The notes: generated from the letters alone by a model not told the origin. 64,000 nucleotides of DNA from Agrypnia vestita (GCA_016648135.1 JADDOH010023146.1:1-64000), one strand, 5' to 3'; positions 12,453 through 25,011 are shown, counted from the stretch's first letter. Translations and numbers: made by a program.

Positions 12453-12604
12453 TAGTTAGTTAGACAAGGTCAGTTTTTGGTTATCGATTAAGTTATAAAT
12501 GTTCTCATAAATCGAACAACACACGTCGATCTTTATATCTACTCTCGAGGTAAAAGTGTCTCCGCGGAGGGTCTCCTTTGGTTAGTAAACTAAAGCCTGG
12601 TTAC

Positions 12605-12800
12605 CACAAATGAATGTAGTCTTGTGCACAGCGCACAGCCGCCGCTCGGATCTTTTCCATCGCCGGGCGGCCGTTATTCGCTTAACGATTTGCTCGACTT
12701 TGTGTCTGCGTCACGCTGGACGGCGCGCGCATGCTTCCGCGGTGTCTGCCCGCGAATTCGTTTCATTCGATCGCCTCGCATCGACACGGCTCTGGTGAAA
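12605..12800. other. GC-rich island with CG-rich words
   Basis: A sharply GC-rich block with CGCCGGGCGGCCG near 12660 and GGCGCGCGCATGC near 12720. Two short frames cross it (12610-12798 and 12624-12857, 62 and 77 codons) without recognised motifs. Possible regulatory or exonic relic. Confidence 0.35.
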
Positions 12801-13526
12801 TGTATTACATTCATAAACATTCCTCTCAAATTGTTGCATTTAAGAAACGATACTTAAGGTCGGCCTTTTATCTCGATACATCTCGTTAAAAATGTTTTCT
12901 CCGATTATCCGGTCAAAACATTTTCAAAGGTTATGTTGGGTTTGTACTCGAGCGTTGATTATACTCCTTCGGAACAAGCTAGTAAATTATGGCACTAAAT
13001 GTGCGCTTTCCAATGTGAATTTTTTTTTTTTTTAATAAATAGAATGCTTTTATTTACAGGGTATATCCCAGTAAAATTAAAATGTCTTTGGTAAAAGCGC
13101 GATTCAAAATTTCCAAAAATTTTTGTATACTCTCTATTTTAGCTGTGTATTCTATTTTCGCCGTTACGTGATCGATACTAGATACATTTAAATTTTTTTT
13201 GAAAATAAAATACTTTGTAATGTGCCGATAATACTAAGCGAGCGCTCTACCATGTTTGCACTGGTTGTATGAAACGCGTCTCATATAAAATATATAACAT
13301 ATATCCCAATTTAGATTTCAGTTTCAGTGCCGATAAATCGGCGTTTATTAGTTAAACAACTTTTATAATAGCTTGCATCAAAACATAGTTAATGGGAAGA
13401 ATAAGATAGCAACAAATATAATATGAAGTTTTTTGTGAGCGAGCCTTTATCGTTACCTACCTCGCTAGGTACGTAAAAATACTAGATACATAATATAATC
13501 GTACGTGAAAAGATGTCACGTCTTTA

Positions 13527-13881
13527 TTTTTTCAACTAAAACAAATTTGTGCTATGAAATATAATAATAATTTCGTTGTCTGCCTGTCCGTCCGTCCATC
13601 CGTCCGTCTGTCTGTGTGTCCGTCCGTCCGTCCGCGTAACTTCGAGTAACGCCCGAAACTTTTTTAAAGAATTTTTTTTGAATTTTTTATCTAACAATTT
13701 TTTTTTTTTGAAAAAAAAATTTCGGATACTTTTATTTTTCAAATATTTTTTTCTATTAATTTTTTTTCGAACAAATTTTTTAAAACTTTTTTCGATTTTT
13801 TTAAAATAAAATAAATACATAATTATTGCTTTCGAACCGAGATGTAAAAGTATAGTCATTTTCAACGGGTTAAAGATAGCT
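13527..13881 (+). mobile_element. Helitron-like repeat (TCTG family), copy B
   Basis: Starts with TTCAACTAAAACAAATTTGTG, then TTTCGTTGTCTG and a (TCCG/TCTG)n tract, GTAACTTCGAGTAACGCCCG, and a long T-rich block with repeated TTTTTTTCGAA words. It ends with GATGTAAAAGTATAGTCA and ACGGGTTAAAGATAGC, a damaged version of the CTAG end. Minus-strand frames rich in K come from the T runs. Confidence 0.6.
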
Positions 13882-13989
13882 GTATATTTAACTTTTGTTC
13901 GAATTAAGCTGAGTGACGAAGTATAAAGAATAATTAACTTTCTGTTATTCTAAAACAAAAATCAAAAAGCAAGTCACTAAATTATTAAT

Positions 13990-14292
13990 ATTTTTTTGAT
14001 AAACAAATCAAACATTATTTCGTTGTCTGTCCGTCCATCCGGTCGTCTGTCTGTCTGTCTCCGTAACTTCGTGTAACGTCCGTAATTTCATTCGAATTCA
14101 CGTTTAAAAAAAACAAATTAAACGGCTGGAGACGGGTCTTGAACCCCGGGCCAGCAAACCCGAAGGCGTCAACGATAACAATGTTTCGACCGCTGCCTCT
14201 CGGCGGACCGCCAAAAAGATACTATAAATATACACTAGAGTTTAGCAAAGACGCGAACCAATGTTCCATTATTTTTGACGGGTAACGGCTAG
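13990..14292 (+). mobile_element. Helitron-like repeat (TCTG family), copy C
   Basis: Shows TTTCGTTGTCTGTCCGTCC, a TCTG tract, TAACTTCGTGTAACGTCCG, a complement-strand B-box-like TTGAACCCC at about 14132, then CTATAAATATA, TTTAGCAAAGACGCGAAC, and the 3' end TTTTTGACGGGTAACGG followed by CTAG (14289-14292). Copy B lies just upstream in the same orientation. The sequence after this end (TTTTTTCAACTAAGACC) is like the start of copy B. Confidence 0.65.
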
Positions 14293-15740
14293 TTTTTTCA
14301 ACTAAGACCAATTTGTGCGATGAAATATTTTAAATAATTTATGGTCGACATCAGCAATGGAAGACTATAACTCTTTTTTAAAATGTGAATATTTTATTCC
14401 AAGACTAGACAAAGACACTTTAAATTACTTTAAAATTAAAATTGTCTTCATTACACATAACTAAATTATTTTCTTATTTCAATAAAAATAATGATTATGC
14501 TTCACATTACCTGCAACTACTTTAATTGTATTTATATTGTGATGTAAATACAGTTATTATTTAAATTGTGAATAAACTTAAAATGTGCTTAAAGTGGGAG
14601 TAATTATTTATAGAACTCCTTAAATTACATACCAGTCAGTCATGATATTAAATTCTGTCTCTACTCATGATTACCGCAGTAAAACAACAAAATTTATATT
14701 GGAACAAATAAGTAAATCTAACTCGGTATGGAATAAGTTAAAGCGTTTACATGAAATCTAGAGAAAGTCATAAAACTGAATAAAGATATCACTGACAAAT
14801 ACGAACGATATCTGAAACAGTTATGGCTTATAAATTATTTTGCCTTGCCTCCTTAAGATTTAACCGGCACCTTGTGTAGCAACATTATGATGTATGGATA
14901 ACCAAAAGAAACGTAATCAAATGAAATTACTCGCGTTGTTAATAATTATAATATGTCCGAGTGTTTAATGTAACTCGTGACCAGAGCGGACACCTGTATG
15001 GTGGAGTCTCAAACCCACCACCGTGTAGTAGCCTCGGTAGCTGGTAGCTGGTAGCCAGACTGCCTTAATTAAAAGTGATAGCCATCGCGGGATTCCGTCC
15101 ATCCGGCCGACTGGACGGTGAGGATGCGCGGCCAGTAGTGGCCTTAGATTCTACGATGGGTAGATGGTTTAATATAACGGAAAAAATTAGACAACCGTAG
15201 CATTTAAAAAATTATTCATCTTTATTATAGATGGATATAAAAAATAATTTTATACTTATTTTTCCTACTTGACAACTTTTAATAACAAAATAATGTGATG
15301 ATAAGCTAGACCCACAAAACATCTTGCTAGAAATTTACCTGCAGATACTAGATGTATACCTGCAGGTACATCCGTACATTTTATTATATTATATAATACA
15401 CAATATTTTTATATGAAAGTATGTTCTAAGAACACAGTTACTGGATTCGGTCCCCAGAGGGATGATTAATTAATTAAGGATTAATTATAGAAAACTCACA
15501 GAGACGAAGCTATTAATACATGAGAAAACTGGATGGAGACTGTGAGATTTTTATAATTTATCCTTAATTACTTAATACACAATTTAAAACATCTAAAAAA
15601 AATTCTTTAATCAACCGATTTCAATGCTCAATGAAACAGTTATACAATACTAAAGTTTGTATGCAAAATTAAAAAATTAAGGTTGTTATTACGGTCGTTA
15701 GACATATTTAACTGTAATTTCGGATATATTATACGCACCT
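14293..15740. other. AT-rich spacer
   Basis: No gene seen. 15035-15060 holds a short TAGCTGG tandem (AGCTGGTAGCTGGTAG). 15060-15160 is a GC-rich patch. 15340-15375 has a short direct repeat, ACCTGCAG(A/G)TAC. Confidence 0.5.
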
Positions 15741-15749
15741 TATGTATTA

Positions 15750-15806
15750 CCGAGAAGCGAATCTCGACGTTTCGTTGGATACTTATCCAACGTCATCAGG
15801 AGGACG
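15750..15806 (-). ncRNA. Hammerhead-ribozyme-like motif downstream of a PLE remnant
   Basis: On the minus strand the order is CTGATGA (15793-15799), one extra C, a stem II hairpin GTTGGATA/TATCCAAC, then GAAA (15770-15773). After that come a self-complementary ACGT for stem III, a C at the expected cleavage position, and GAG. GAG can pair with CTC just before CTGATGA as stem I. Penelope-like elements are known to carry type I hammerheads with very short stem III. The position just after the stop of the PLE remnant fits. Activity is not shown, and the extra base is not canonical. Confidence 0.7.
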
Positions 15807-15838
15807 ACCTTTACCCGCGGAGGTGGAGGTCGGACTGA

Positions 15839-16130
15839 TTAAAGGTGCTGCTTTCTAGGGCGTAAATTGTATGCACTTTGTTGTGGAGTGTTCTCTTCTT
15901 CTACAATAGAGGTCGCCAGTGTGCAATATGTACTAGTTACGTCGGCGAATTTTACTGCGACTTCTCTCAAGGGTTGAATCAGTGTCGTTAGAGCAGGGCG
16001 CCAAATACTTGATATCTTGTAACTGTGATATCTATTGAAATTGGGATGTTTGTATATTTCAATGGACTCCCTCACTAATCTGGGTATATGGTACGGTTCT
16101 GTCCTCCTTTTAGACGAGAAAAATACAAAC
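15839..16130 (-). pseudogene. Penelope-like element C-terminal fragment
   Basis: The open frame ends at 15839. Read upstream of its first in-frame GTG it continues as RRTEPYHIPRLVRESIEIYK followed by HPNFNR. RLVRE(A/S)IEI.KHP.NFNR is, to my reading, the C-terminal part found after the GIY-YIG endonuclease region of insect Penelope-like elements. Only about the last 95 codons remain; the reverse transcriptase is absent. The tail ends YNLRPRKQHL. The hammerhead-like motif follows about 30 bp after the stop. Confidence 0.65.
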
Positions 16131-17660
16131 AGAAGTACCGGATACCAAAAAAATACATTGTTAGCATAGTTATATCTTTTTTTAAATCTTAATTGATTGA
16201 TATACCTAATATTTTCTATTTTCTTATTATAATTGTAGCTTTCTAAGTTAATACAAAGATATTCAAAAATAAAATAAAAAATAGGAAATAATTTGCCGGT
16301 AGCGACCCCTAAATATAAGATTAAAATTACAAAAATACATGATGAAATGATTTTCTAGGTCATAAAATATGGTGATGCATGAAATAATATTTTTTTGGCC
16401 AAATAAGAAGCATCCTTGACTACATAAAAAATATGTATACACACACAGGAGTAGTAAGTTAAACGCAAAAAAGCTTATCTAAGTAGAAGATACGAGGAAA
16501 ATTTGTTGCCGCTGTGAAATTTTTTTGTAACAAAAATATTTTTAATACATATAAAATCAGTTATAAATATAAAAAAAATATATTGCAAAATTTATGTGTA
16601 AATAACAAAAAATAAGTGCGCAGAATATATTCTTGTATATATAATATTGTGTTGGACTTGTGTTTTTAGTCTATTATTATTATTATTATATTGTTAACTA
16701 TTATTCCAGTCGTCCAAGATGATTTCGAGTATTTTTAATAAATAAATAATTTTGAAGATTTCACATTTAGCACAAATTCATGGAAAAGTTTGATGTTCGA
16801 AAATTTTCACAATAATTGTAGGCTATCAATACTTATATATAAGAATTAAGATATTACGTAAAATTCCTATGTTTATTAGTGTTTATATATTTGTTTTAAA
16901 ATAGAGTTTAGAAAATATGCATACATTCTATTAACTCTTTTCTCAACAATCTTTCGTTGGATATCTTAATTTTCAGATAGAATTATTTTATTACACTAAC
17001 CGAACGGCTTTAGCGGTAACCGCCCGTATAATGTAAGAATCTAACGACTGCAAGAAATGTTTGAATGCCCGCGCAAGTGCTTACTGCATTAACTGCATCT
17101 CTCGTACTATTTGTATCAGCATGTTATAATCGCATTTTCTTTCCGACATCGTAATATTTAAATGTATACCAATTGGCTCTTAACATTGCTGTTAAATCTC
17201 CAACGTAACATGCGACTCCACTAGCAGGCCGGTAAATCTAGTTGATATCAAACGGCACGAACCAGAATCTAGGAAATACGAAATTGAATTACAATATTAT
17301 TATATAATATCATTTGTTGCTGCCTTTAATGTGATTCTCAGATAAAATAAATTTAAATACATTTCATTTGATTATCATCTCAAATTTATCGTGAATCGCA
17401 AGTAAACTAAATATGGTCCATATGCTTGATACACAAATTTATAATAAGTAAAATTAAATTAATATAATATATTATAATGATTGATAACAAATTCAAAAAT
17501 ATAAACAAATTTAATTTTTTTGTTAGATATTCTTTAATTTCTGGATGGAATTCGTTAATTCTTTATTTTATTTTAACCAACAGGCCATCAACAGGATTTT
17601 ATTGGCCCTAGAATTAGTAAAGAATTTTAAATTGTTGTAAATATTAAGTATTTATTCAAA
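16131..17660. other. AT-rich spacer
   Basis: Long AT-rich stretch with no open frame of note and no repeat shared with other parts of the window. 16680-16690 is a short (ATT)n. Confidence 0.5.
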
Positions 17661-17663
17661 TAT

Positions 17664-17772
17664 TTTTTAAATAGAGTGTGTCGCATCAATATTTTTTACA
17701 TTTTCAAAACGAGCTAAACGTCACTTGCTAGTTTCCTGGAACGGGGCTCGAACCGCCTACCACCAGATTGAT
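17664..17772 (-). repeat. SINE family 2, 5' part and middle
   Basis: Contains GTGTCGCATCAATATT, AGCTAAACG, then CTTGCTAGT and TCCTGGAACGGGGCTCGAAC. In complement the last piece carries a B-box-like GGTTCGAGCCCC. This matches the tRNA-derived SINE at 51.04 kb in reverse. Confidence 0.7.
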
Positions 17773-17954
17773 TTTTTTTAAGAAACATATATTTTTAAAT
17801 TTTTTAACTAGGTAAATTGCAGTACATAATATTTAAATAAATCGTTAAAATTTAAAAGATTAAGAAATATTATTAAGTTCTGTTTTAACCTCGTAAATTT
17901 TATCAAGGCTTATATTGTAGTTAGTCACAGTATTCGTTCAAATTTAATTGACTT

Positions 17955-18025
17955 GTTTGTCTGGTCTAGCAATAACACGATTACCAAGAGGTTAGGGGTT
18001 CAATCCTCTCGGAAGGCCACCTTCT
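17955..18025 (+). repeat. tRNA-like relic
   Basis: Has TCTGGTCTAGCAATAACACG and then GAGGTTAGGGGTTCAATCCTC, the latter with a good T-arm (GAGG/CCTC) and a B-box-like GGTTCAATCC. The A box and anticodon arm are poor. Probably a SINE head. Confidence 0.5.
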
Positions 18026-18057
18026 AGTGTCATATTTCAAAGCTTAACTATATACTC

Positions 18058-18240
18058 GCGGCTCCCGCAGTTCAGTGGGTATGACTCTGGCTTTTCATAC
18101 CAGGTGTTCCAGGTTCGATTCCTAGTGAGATAACATTAGATTTATATGATTTTCTGTCTGGATGTTTTTGTGTAGTATTTGCTACATTAATCGGGCCTTG
18201 TAGCCTGTTTTAGCGGAAACATTAATAAAACAGCATAATT
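18058..18240 (+). repeat. SINE family 1, copy 1
   Basis: The tRNA-like head has GCAGTTCAGTGGGTATGAC (A box) and CCAGGTTCGATTCCTAG (B box) 40 bases apart. The body contains ATCGGGCCTTGTAGCCTG, and the end is ATTAATAAAACAGC. Related copies lie at 22.21 (-), 34.50 (+), 44.31 (-) and 55.50 kb (-). Confidence 0.75.
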
Positions 18241-20264
18241 AGAAAAATATTGAGAATATTCATACAACACGACATATCACATATCCCTTAGAAAAAAAAG
18301 TAAGTAATTATTTCGAATATATGTTTTTATTTAGGAAAAGGGAGTTAATTAAAATGTATTTATAAATAAAAATTCTCAATATATTAAAATTAATTTAAAG
18401 TATTAGTTTAACCTTTAACGGCCCCAGTGTCTCTTTTCAACGGAACCGCTAGTTCATCATTCCCCACAGTATGTATTATAGGTATATACAATAGTAAATT
18501 TTGCGGTTCCTACTTTGGCCAACGTATTAACTCTATTTATTCACTGTTTATGAATACAACAAAAATTAAGATTTTAAGACAAATAAGAATATCGTTAATA
18601 ATCTTAAAAAAATATTTATTATTATCGCACTCCTGTAATTTTTATTTCTTAATTTACGATACGTATTTGTAGGATGTGCAATATTTCTAAATACTCTTAA
18701 TCTTCGTTCTCTATATGGATGATTATTTTTAAATAAAATTTCTACTCTCCTCTTATATGAGGACACAATGATTTTAAATATAGTAAAGAATAATTTCTAG
18801 TCTTAAGATATTTTAGTTTATTTAAAATTAAAGAATCCATTCTATTAAAAAAATGTGGTATAATAAAATAAAGGCAGCATTATACAAAAAAAAATGTTTT
18901 AAATCCAGTCACAGGGGATCACTAATTTAAAATGTACTGAATTCTGGATTTTTTGTGTCTATCTCTTCCAAAATCATGTTTCCTATAAATTTCATCGATG
19001 ACTGCATCAAATTTTTTTTGGATATTGCTGTCTGTTTTTATATCTCACAATCGATGTCCATATTTTGCTTTGGGTGTTATTAATTGTTAGCAAGCTTATA
19101 GCATGGCTTAACCGCTGAATAAGCAGTGTTAATACGAATATAAATAAGATATCAAACCATTTAATCTTGACATGGCTTAGTCACGTCTAGCTGTAAGACT
19201 AACTAATTAATCAGAATAATGCTATGCTAGATGTTGTGGCTGTGTGTTGCACATTTTGCCTATAACTGAGGCGCTAACACATCAAAACACGCAGAATAAA
19301 AAATCAAATAGGTACATACCACATGGTTACAATAATATAAATACACATAATATAAATAACACATGAAAAAATTTGGGAATGAATTGCACCATATTAATGA
19401 AATCAATTTTATTGATTTCTTTTGGAAAGGTTTCTTATCCACGACAATCTAATACACGTGTTTCATAAAATATTAGTTATTGTTTAAATTTGAGAAATCG
19501 GGTACGTAGCTGCTACATGCGTTAGAAATTAATTTTTTTGATGTAGATGAGAAAAGGGAAAGTGTTTTTAATGGAAGAGTGGAACGATTATATTAAAAAT
19601 TTATCTAAGTAATTTTCTTTATTGATGTTATTATCAAATTCTCCAGCAATTGTCATCGACGGGGAAGCAATTAAAGAAGCAACCGACGTAATACACCTGG
19701 GAGAAATTAAAGGCTATTATTAAAAATTTTCTTTGGACACAAAATATGTAAAAAAAAAATAGCAAGAGAATTTCACTTCTTAGAAAAATCTAAAGATACA
19801 TCAAAACGGAATTTCGCAAAAATATGTACAACGTGATAGTAGTAGTTCACATCATTTACTTACTGCAGCAAGATAATATTTCTGAATAATGTAATATTTA
19901 TAATCATATTTCAAAGATATCGATACACATGAATTAAAGATCACTTCGTAATGATATATAATGATTAAAATCTATGTACTTTTATTTATATATAAAATTA
20001 TTAATGGACACAGCACTTTTGAAATAATAGGAAAAATAAGAAAAAAGAATATAAACATGACAACTACATAAGAAAAAAACACAAAACAAATTATTAGGAA
20101 GAAAACACGATTGCAAAATTAAATTATGTAAAGTGGAATGAATTTATATGGTTAACTATCGGGGGGAGTAAGGGATGGAAAAACAACTTTTAAGTGGAAG
20201 CTAAAGAAACATGTGATGCTTACATTTGAATGAAATTTATGAATATTAATTCTATGTAATTCAG
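18241..20264. other. AT-rich spacer
   Basis: Contains open frames up to 81 codons (18427-18672, +) without known motifs, in sequence of ordinary AT-rich composition. No repeat partner was seen. Confidence 0.45.
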
Positions 20265-20710
20265 TATAAATTTCTTGAAAAACGATCGAAACATTCGCGA
20301 CCTCGCATGTAAACAGAATCTGACAGCTGACAAGTATATGATTTAGTATGGCTTCGTTGTTCCTTTTCAATAAACGTGTGCATTTTCAAAAAAGTCTAAG
20401 TATCTACCCACTTTAGATAGTAGGCCTAAAACGGTTCCGTATTCATAAGTTTCGAAACTATACAATTTTGAAATTCATATGGAAAATCTAATGAATGAAT
20501 GTGGTTGTTTATTTTGAAGACGGATATCTAACAAGTAAGTCATTTTACAATAAATAATTTCTCGAATTTTCTAAATAAAACAGTCGAAACTAATCGACAA
20601 GAATTCAATATGGCATCGTTAGTTCTGGTATCGCATTTCCTCTACATGTTTCACCACATGCTGCGTGCGCAACTTCCGTTTCAATTTTTTTATCCTGGAT
20701 GCGCCAAACG
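20265..20710 (+). repeat. Dispersed repeat X, copy 1 (partner at 38 kb)
   Basis: Shared with 37995-38336: TTCTTGAAAAACGATCGAAA, GCATGTAAACAGAATCTGAC followed by AGCTGA, CGTATTCATAAGTTTCG, CAATATGGCATCGTTAGTTC, and TGCTGCGTGCGCAACTTCCG with ATGCGCCAAA at the end. The order of blocks differs slightly between the copies, suggesting rearrangement. There is no coding frame. Confidence 0.7.
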
Positions 20711-20713
20711 TAT

Positions 20714-20769
20714 ATCTATATATATATATATATATATATATATAGATATATATATATATATATATATAT
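20714..20769. repeat. (TA)n microsatellite
   Basis: Alternating TA with single interruptions. Minus-strand frames rich in I and Y here are artefacts of the repeat. Confidence 0.95.
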
Positions 20770-21469
20770 AGGAAGATATAAATATATAGGTAGATATAAA
20801 CGTATTTTTTTATTAAACTTGTATTCATTTAAATAAATGTGCATGTTTATATTGAAAGCATTTTTTAAACCCGACTCACGATGATTTGCTAGCTTTCCAA
20901 ATGTTACCCAGCGGAATCCGTGAGCCGAGTTCAACTGTTATTAGGTTAAGTATATAAAAATCTGTCTCGGGCTGTATGATGGGACTGTCTTATTAAATCT
21001 CTGCTCAGGTATTTCTTTTGTTCTTGGAAATATCCCGCAACCATTTCAGCATCCGAAAAGGATCGGAGATAAAAGTTCGCGACTTGGATTGATACCAATC
21101 TCCAGACTATCAAAGTCCAGAACATTCGCAAAAAGGAAAATTTATAATCGGTTACTTAAAATATTCTTTCCATAAATCACGTATCATTGTTTCGAGGTGT
21201 CTCCCTTTTTCTTGATACCGATTGGGTTTATTTCGGGATGCACCTGAATTTAATGTTTCTGGTATTTGTTGTTCGTGACCTCTGCCTTGCGGATGATGAA
21301 GGTTATTACAGATGCTGCATTCGGAAGTTGGTCCGCAATGCATTTTTAAACGCAGTTCAGAACATCAAAATATGGGGGCAAATTTTGCATTAAACAGCGG
21401 CTGCAGCGTTGAAGAGATCATCAACATTTTTGGCAAATTTCATTATAAAAAACGGATTTATTTAATATT
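20770..21469. other. Spacer with short frames of unknown origin
   Basis: Frames at 20946-21131 (-), 21152-21343 (-) and 21187-21393 (+) are 61-68 codons long. The minus-strand ones have an even amino-acid mix and could be worn retroelement coding sequence, but no motif supports a family. Confidence 0.35.
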
Positions 21470-21519
21470 TTATAGAATTTTAAGTATTTTATTATGAAAG
21501 AAAATAATTACTTTTGTAT

Positions 21520-21640
21520 TTTTGACTATTTTTATTTAATACCAGAATATCACTACTACATGTTTTAGAAACGTCAGTTTCCTTTTTCTGTTGAGCTTAT
21601 GAGAAGGGTTGAAGTGGAGTGTCGTATTTGATTGTTGATG
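21520..21640 (-). repeat. Worn copy of the 49.3-kb repeat with hammerhead-like relic
   Basis: Shares ACTATTTTTATTTAATACC, CTACATGTTTTAGAAACGTC and AGTTTCCTTTTTCTG with the left arm of the 49.26-kb inverted repeat. In complement the hairpin GGAAAC-TGAC-GTTTC and the palindrome ACATGT survive, but CTGATGA and GAAA are mutated. Confidence 0.55.
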
Positions 21641-22206
21641 ATATTATTTTGTGTTTTTAAGTTTTTACCAACTTAAGGTCTTTGTAAATTATATTATTTT
21701 GATCCATTTGTCTGTTTACGTGTGTAAATTTGTGTTGTTGAATGCATGGTGGTTTTCAATAACGTGGTAAACGTATTCTGAAGTTATTAGTGAGGTATAT
21801 CCTTAAAATCTAGTTTATATTGATCTGCCTATTCGATCTACATAGTACCATGTCGCAATCCTCACATTCTAGTTAGTAATCCTCGCTGCAGAGTAATTTA
21901 TTATAGTTATTCGTCACATTATGTTTTAAAATATTATTCAATTGAATTATCCGTGTAGTAAAACATTTAGTAGGTAGTGATATTCTTATACCAAATAAAA
22001 ATAGTGGAAAAAACAAAAATAGTGTTTTTCATGCATAATTATTTAAAATAGATTTCCAAATATTCAAATAGTATTCTAATAATTTTTTTTTCAATTATTC
22101 TCAGAATCCTATTCAAATCTTACTTAGAGATTTAACATAACTTAACTAAGACTTAAAACTGGGAAGATCGAGGGTGTAATGCATTTTAATTTTTTTACCC
22201 TTTAAT
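21641..22206. other. AT-rich spacer
   Basis: No gene, repeat partner or structured motif recognised. Confidence 0.5.
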
Positions 22207-22357
22207 AGGCCAATAGGCCCAATTACAGAAGCGAAACACATCACACAACACCTAGGCTTGAGAATATCACATAGATAAATTGTGACCTCACCGGGAGTCG
22301 AACCCGGATCCCTATGTGAGAAGCCAGTGTCATGCCCACTGGGCTAAATGGGCCGTC
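22207..22357 (-). repeat. SINE family 1, copy 2
   Basis: Read on the minus strand, the head is TTTAGCCCAGTGGGCATGAC (A box) then GATCCGGGTTCGACTCCCGG (a strong B box with a perfect T-arm), then GTGAGGTC. The body ends AATTGGGCCTATTGGCC, matching the copies at 34.50 and 44.31 kb. Confidence 0.85.
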
Positions 22358-23470
22358 TTTCTTTGTTATGGAAGTGGTGTTTATCACAATGCCAGAAGTT
22401 GGACAGCCAAGATGCTCCAGAACTTGATAAAGGGTTGGATTCTTCAGTCACTTAAAGACCCAAAATCGTGGAAAAGGAAAAACCTTCATCGGACAGACGG
22501 TGATGACCGGTGATAGCAGAAGACCGAGATGGATGAAGAATTTTTCGACCTGTTTTAAATTTCAAATCCTCGTATATACTCGTATTCTTATTTCATTTGA
22601 ATTATTCTGAGGAATTTTAAATTTTTTTTCTTATTTTATTTTTCTCATTTTTTTTTCAAATAAAATTAGTTCAAAATTTAAAAATACATCAAAATAATCC
22701 AAAGTAAAGTAGATTTGAGAATACACATATGCTTTTTAGGAATATTCAGAATTTTTTGTTTGTACTTTAGTAATAGCTATCGATTACAATGCCACAATTT
22801 GATATTTAAAATTTTGATTTTAAATCAATTAATATTTCTAGCATCTCATTGTTATTATTGGATTATTGTTATTTTAATTTTAATTACAAGCTATCAAAGT
22901 TACCGTTTGTTGCCAATTTAATACAATGGAGTTGAAAGTAGTGAAAGTTGGCATTTATTCGCCCAATTAATCATATTCATCCACGTTCTTCGTATTCAAT
23001 TGTCGATTTACTTCTGTTCTAAAGAAGTATTGTGGTATCAAAAGTCAATTGACAAAAAAATAATCAATGTGATTAAATGTGTGAAAAAATAATGTGTTAT
23101 AATAAATATAATGATATATTAGAATTTCAGTTCATTTTGCAAATAATGAATTGAAATATGTAATACTTGTATTTTAAAATATACAACCCCTTAGAAATGA
23201 ATCGTATTCGATCAATGAAATCAATCACATAAATTGATATTACTTTGGAAAAGTGCTTTGTATACAAGTTAAGTAATTTATTGTGATTGTAAGTATATCT
23301 TTACTCGATGAGTGAAGTTGAATTGAAGATTGTCATCCGGTTATCAATTTATCTAAGTTTGATTAATTATGCTGTAACGTAAATTAAATTCGAAATTAAA
23401 TCAGTGTTTATAAATAAATATCAAAGTAAATATTCCCCTATTGTTTAAAAATGTTTTTGTGCAGTCTTTC
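22358..23470. other. Spacer; possible weak retroelement frame
   Basis: 22370-22560 has an even base composition and a frame with SWTAKMLQNL and PKSWKRK, resembling LINE C-terminal tails only loosely. The rest is AT-rich with nothing recognised. Confidence 0.35.
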
Positions 23471-23474
23471 AATG

Positions 23475-23885
23475 TCATATTGTGATGACCCAGGAGATAG
23501 TGGGTCCTCGTCAAATGACGGTGTTTCCCAGAGATGTTTTCTGTATTATGAAAAATATTATACAGTCGTAAAATAGTTGACGCGAGTTGAATTTTATTAT
23601 CATCAGATATATTATTAAATATTATTTCATTTCGATCTCCTGGTCGCGGCTAACACTGTGATGACCCAGGTAGATAGTAGGGCATCGGGTCTTGAAACAT
23701 TTAATAATAATTTAGTATAGCTCCTGGTCCGGCACCAGAGTTAGACAACCCATTGGGGTGTTTGTTGAATATATAAGGCGAAGCAAATCTATAATACAAA
23801 TCTTTCCATTGCATCTCAATGTAAATCATATTCTTATCACGGCTAACGGTGTAAGATGACCCTAATGTAGGTCCTACTAAATAAT
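23475..23885. repeat. Degenerate direct repeats, about 180-190 bp apart
   Basis: GTGATGACCCAGGAGATAGT at 23482 recurs as GTGATGACCCAGGTAGATAG at 23659 and as GTGTAAGATGACCCTAATGT at about 23849. GGCTAAC(A/G)(C/G)TGT precedes the last two. Three old units of an unidentified repeat. Confidence 0.6.
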
Positions 23886-25011
23886 GAAGGTTAGTAAGTA
23901 GCAAAACGTCGCGTTCAAAATACAATATATTGGATTATTAAATATTTTATTATTCTTTTATGTGAGCGCGCGCGATTGAGCGGCAGGATGCAACCGGTCG
24001 ACTTCAACCATATGATGTAACGATACAGTTGTTAAAAATTAAATATTCTATACAGAAATATTACTACTACTAAAATTCAATTTTTCATATGAAATAATTT
24101 TCTTACTATACGAAAATTATTCTATACGATAAATTAACTAAAAATACGTATTAACTGAAAATCTTGGGTTCGCATACGAAATTGATAATACCTAATGCCC
24201 TTGCATTTACTAAGTGTATTACCTAAATAACCACAGCTATACCATCCTGTCCGTCAGGGACGAAACATAAAACACAGTTAAATTTCTAAAGTATAAGTTA
24301 TAATAAGTTTCTATATAAGTTACACGACAAAAATACCTATTACAGTCGGGCTATGAATATGAACTATTTCCGCCTCATAATGGCGCTTGGCACCAATACT
24401 AAAACCTTTACTAGAAATAATAAATGCGAATAAATCTCGATAAATATAATATATACTATTCGTAATACGTCGTTGAATTGGCATATGATTCGTCTAATGG
24501 ATGAAGGACTCCGTTGTGTATCGTAATAACTTCAAATTCTTTTATAGGAGCAGTGTGGAAACAATTGCATAATATTATGTAATAAAAACATCTAACGAAC
24601 CTAATAATCTATACATTTATGTTACAATAAAATACGTTCACCAGAAGAATTCGTGTATTAGAAATAAAACATATCCGTTTGGAAACAACCCAATAAAATC
24701 AATCGAACGGCATAAAGAGGAGAAATTCACATATTAAATAACACTGAAATTAATAATTTTAAACACTTTATATTAACATATTCTTACCTTGAATGGTGTC
24801 GTCTTAGACGTGCATGAACCTGTTCATATTAATTCCTGGGGAAAATAATACATATATTTGCTATCTACGAAATAAGACATTTTTGAAGCGAAACTTCTTT
24901 ATAAATAAGTAGATAAGGTCTCGGGGATGGTTTGTTCGAAAGGATTCTACAACAGCCCGTGAGTTTATATGAAATAATAGTTTCTTTGAATGCTAAATTT
25001 TGGTTTTTTAA
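23886..25011. other. AT-rich spacer
   Basis: No open frame of note and no repeat relation. GAGCGCGCGCGATTGAGCGG at about 23964 is a small GC-rich spot. Confidence 0.45.

Noticed and set aside
13536..13865. 109-codon minus-strand frame rich in lysine
   Set aside because: Comes from poly-T runs and the TCTG tract of a Helitron-like repeat.
20619..20934. Minus-strand frames rich in Y and I
   Set aside because: Artefact of the (TA)n microsatellite.
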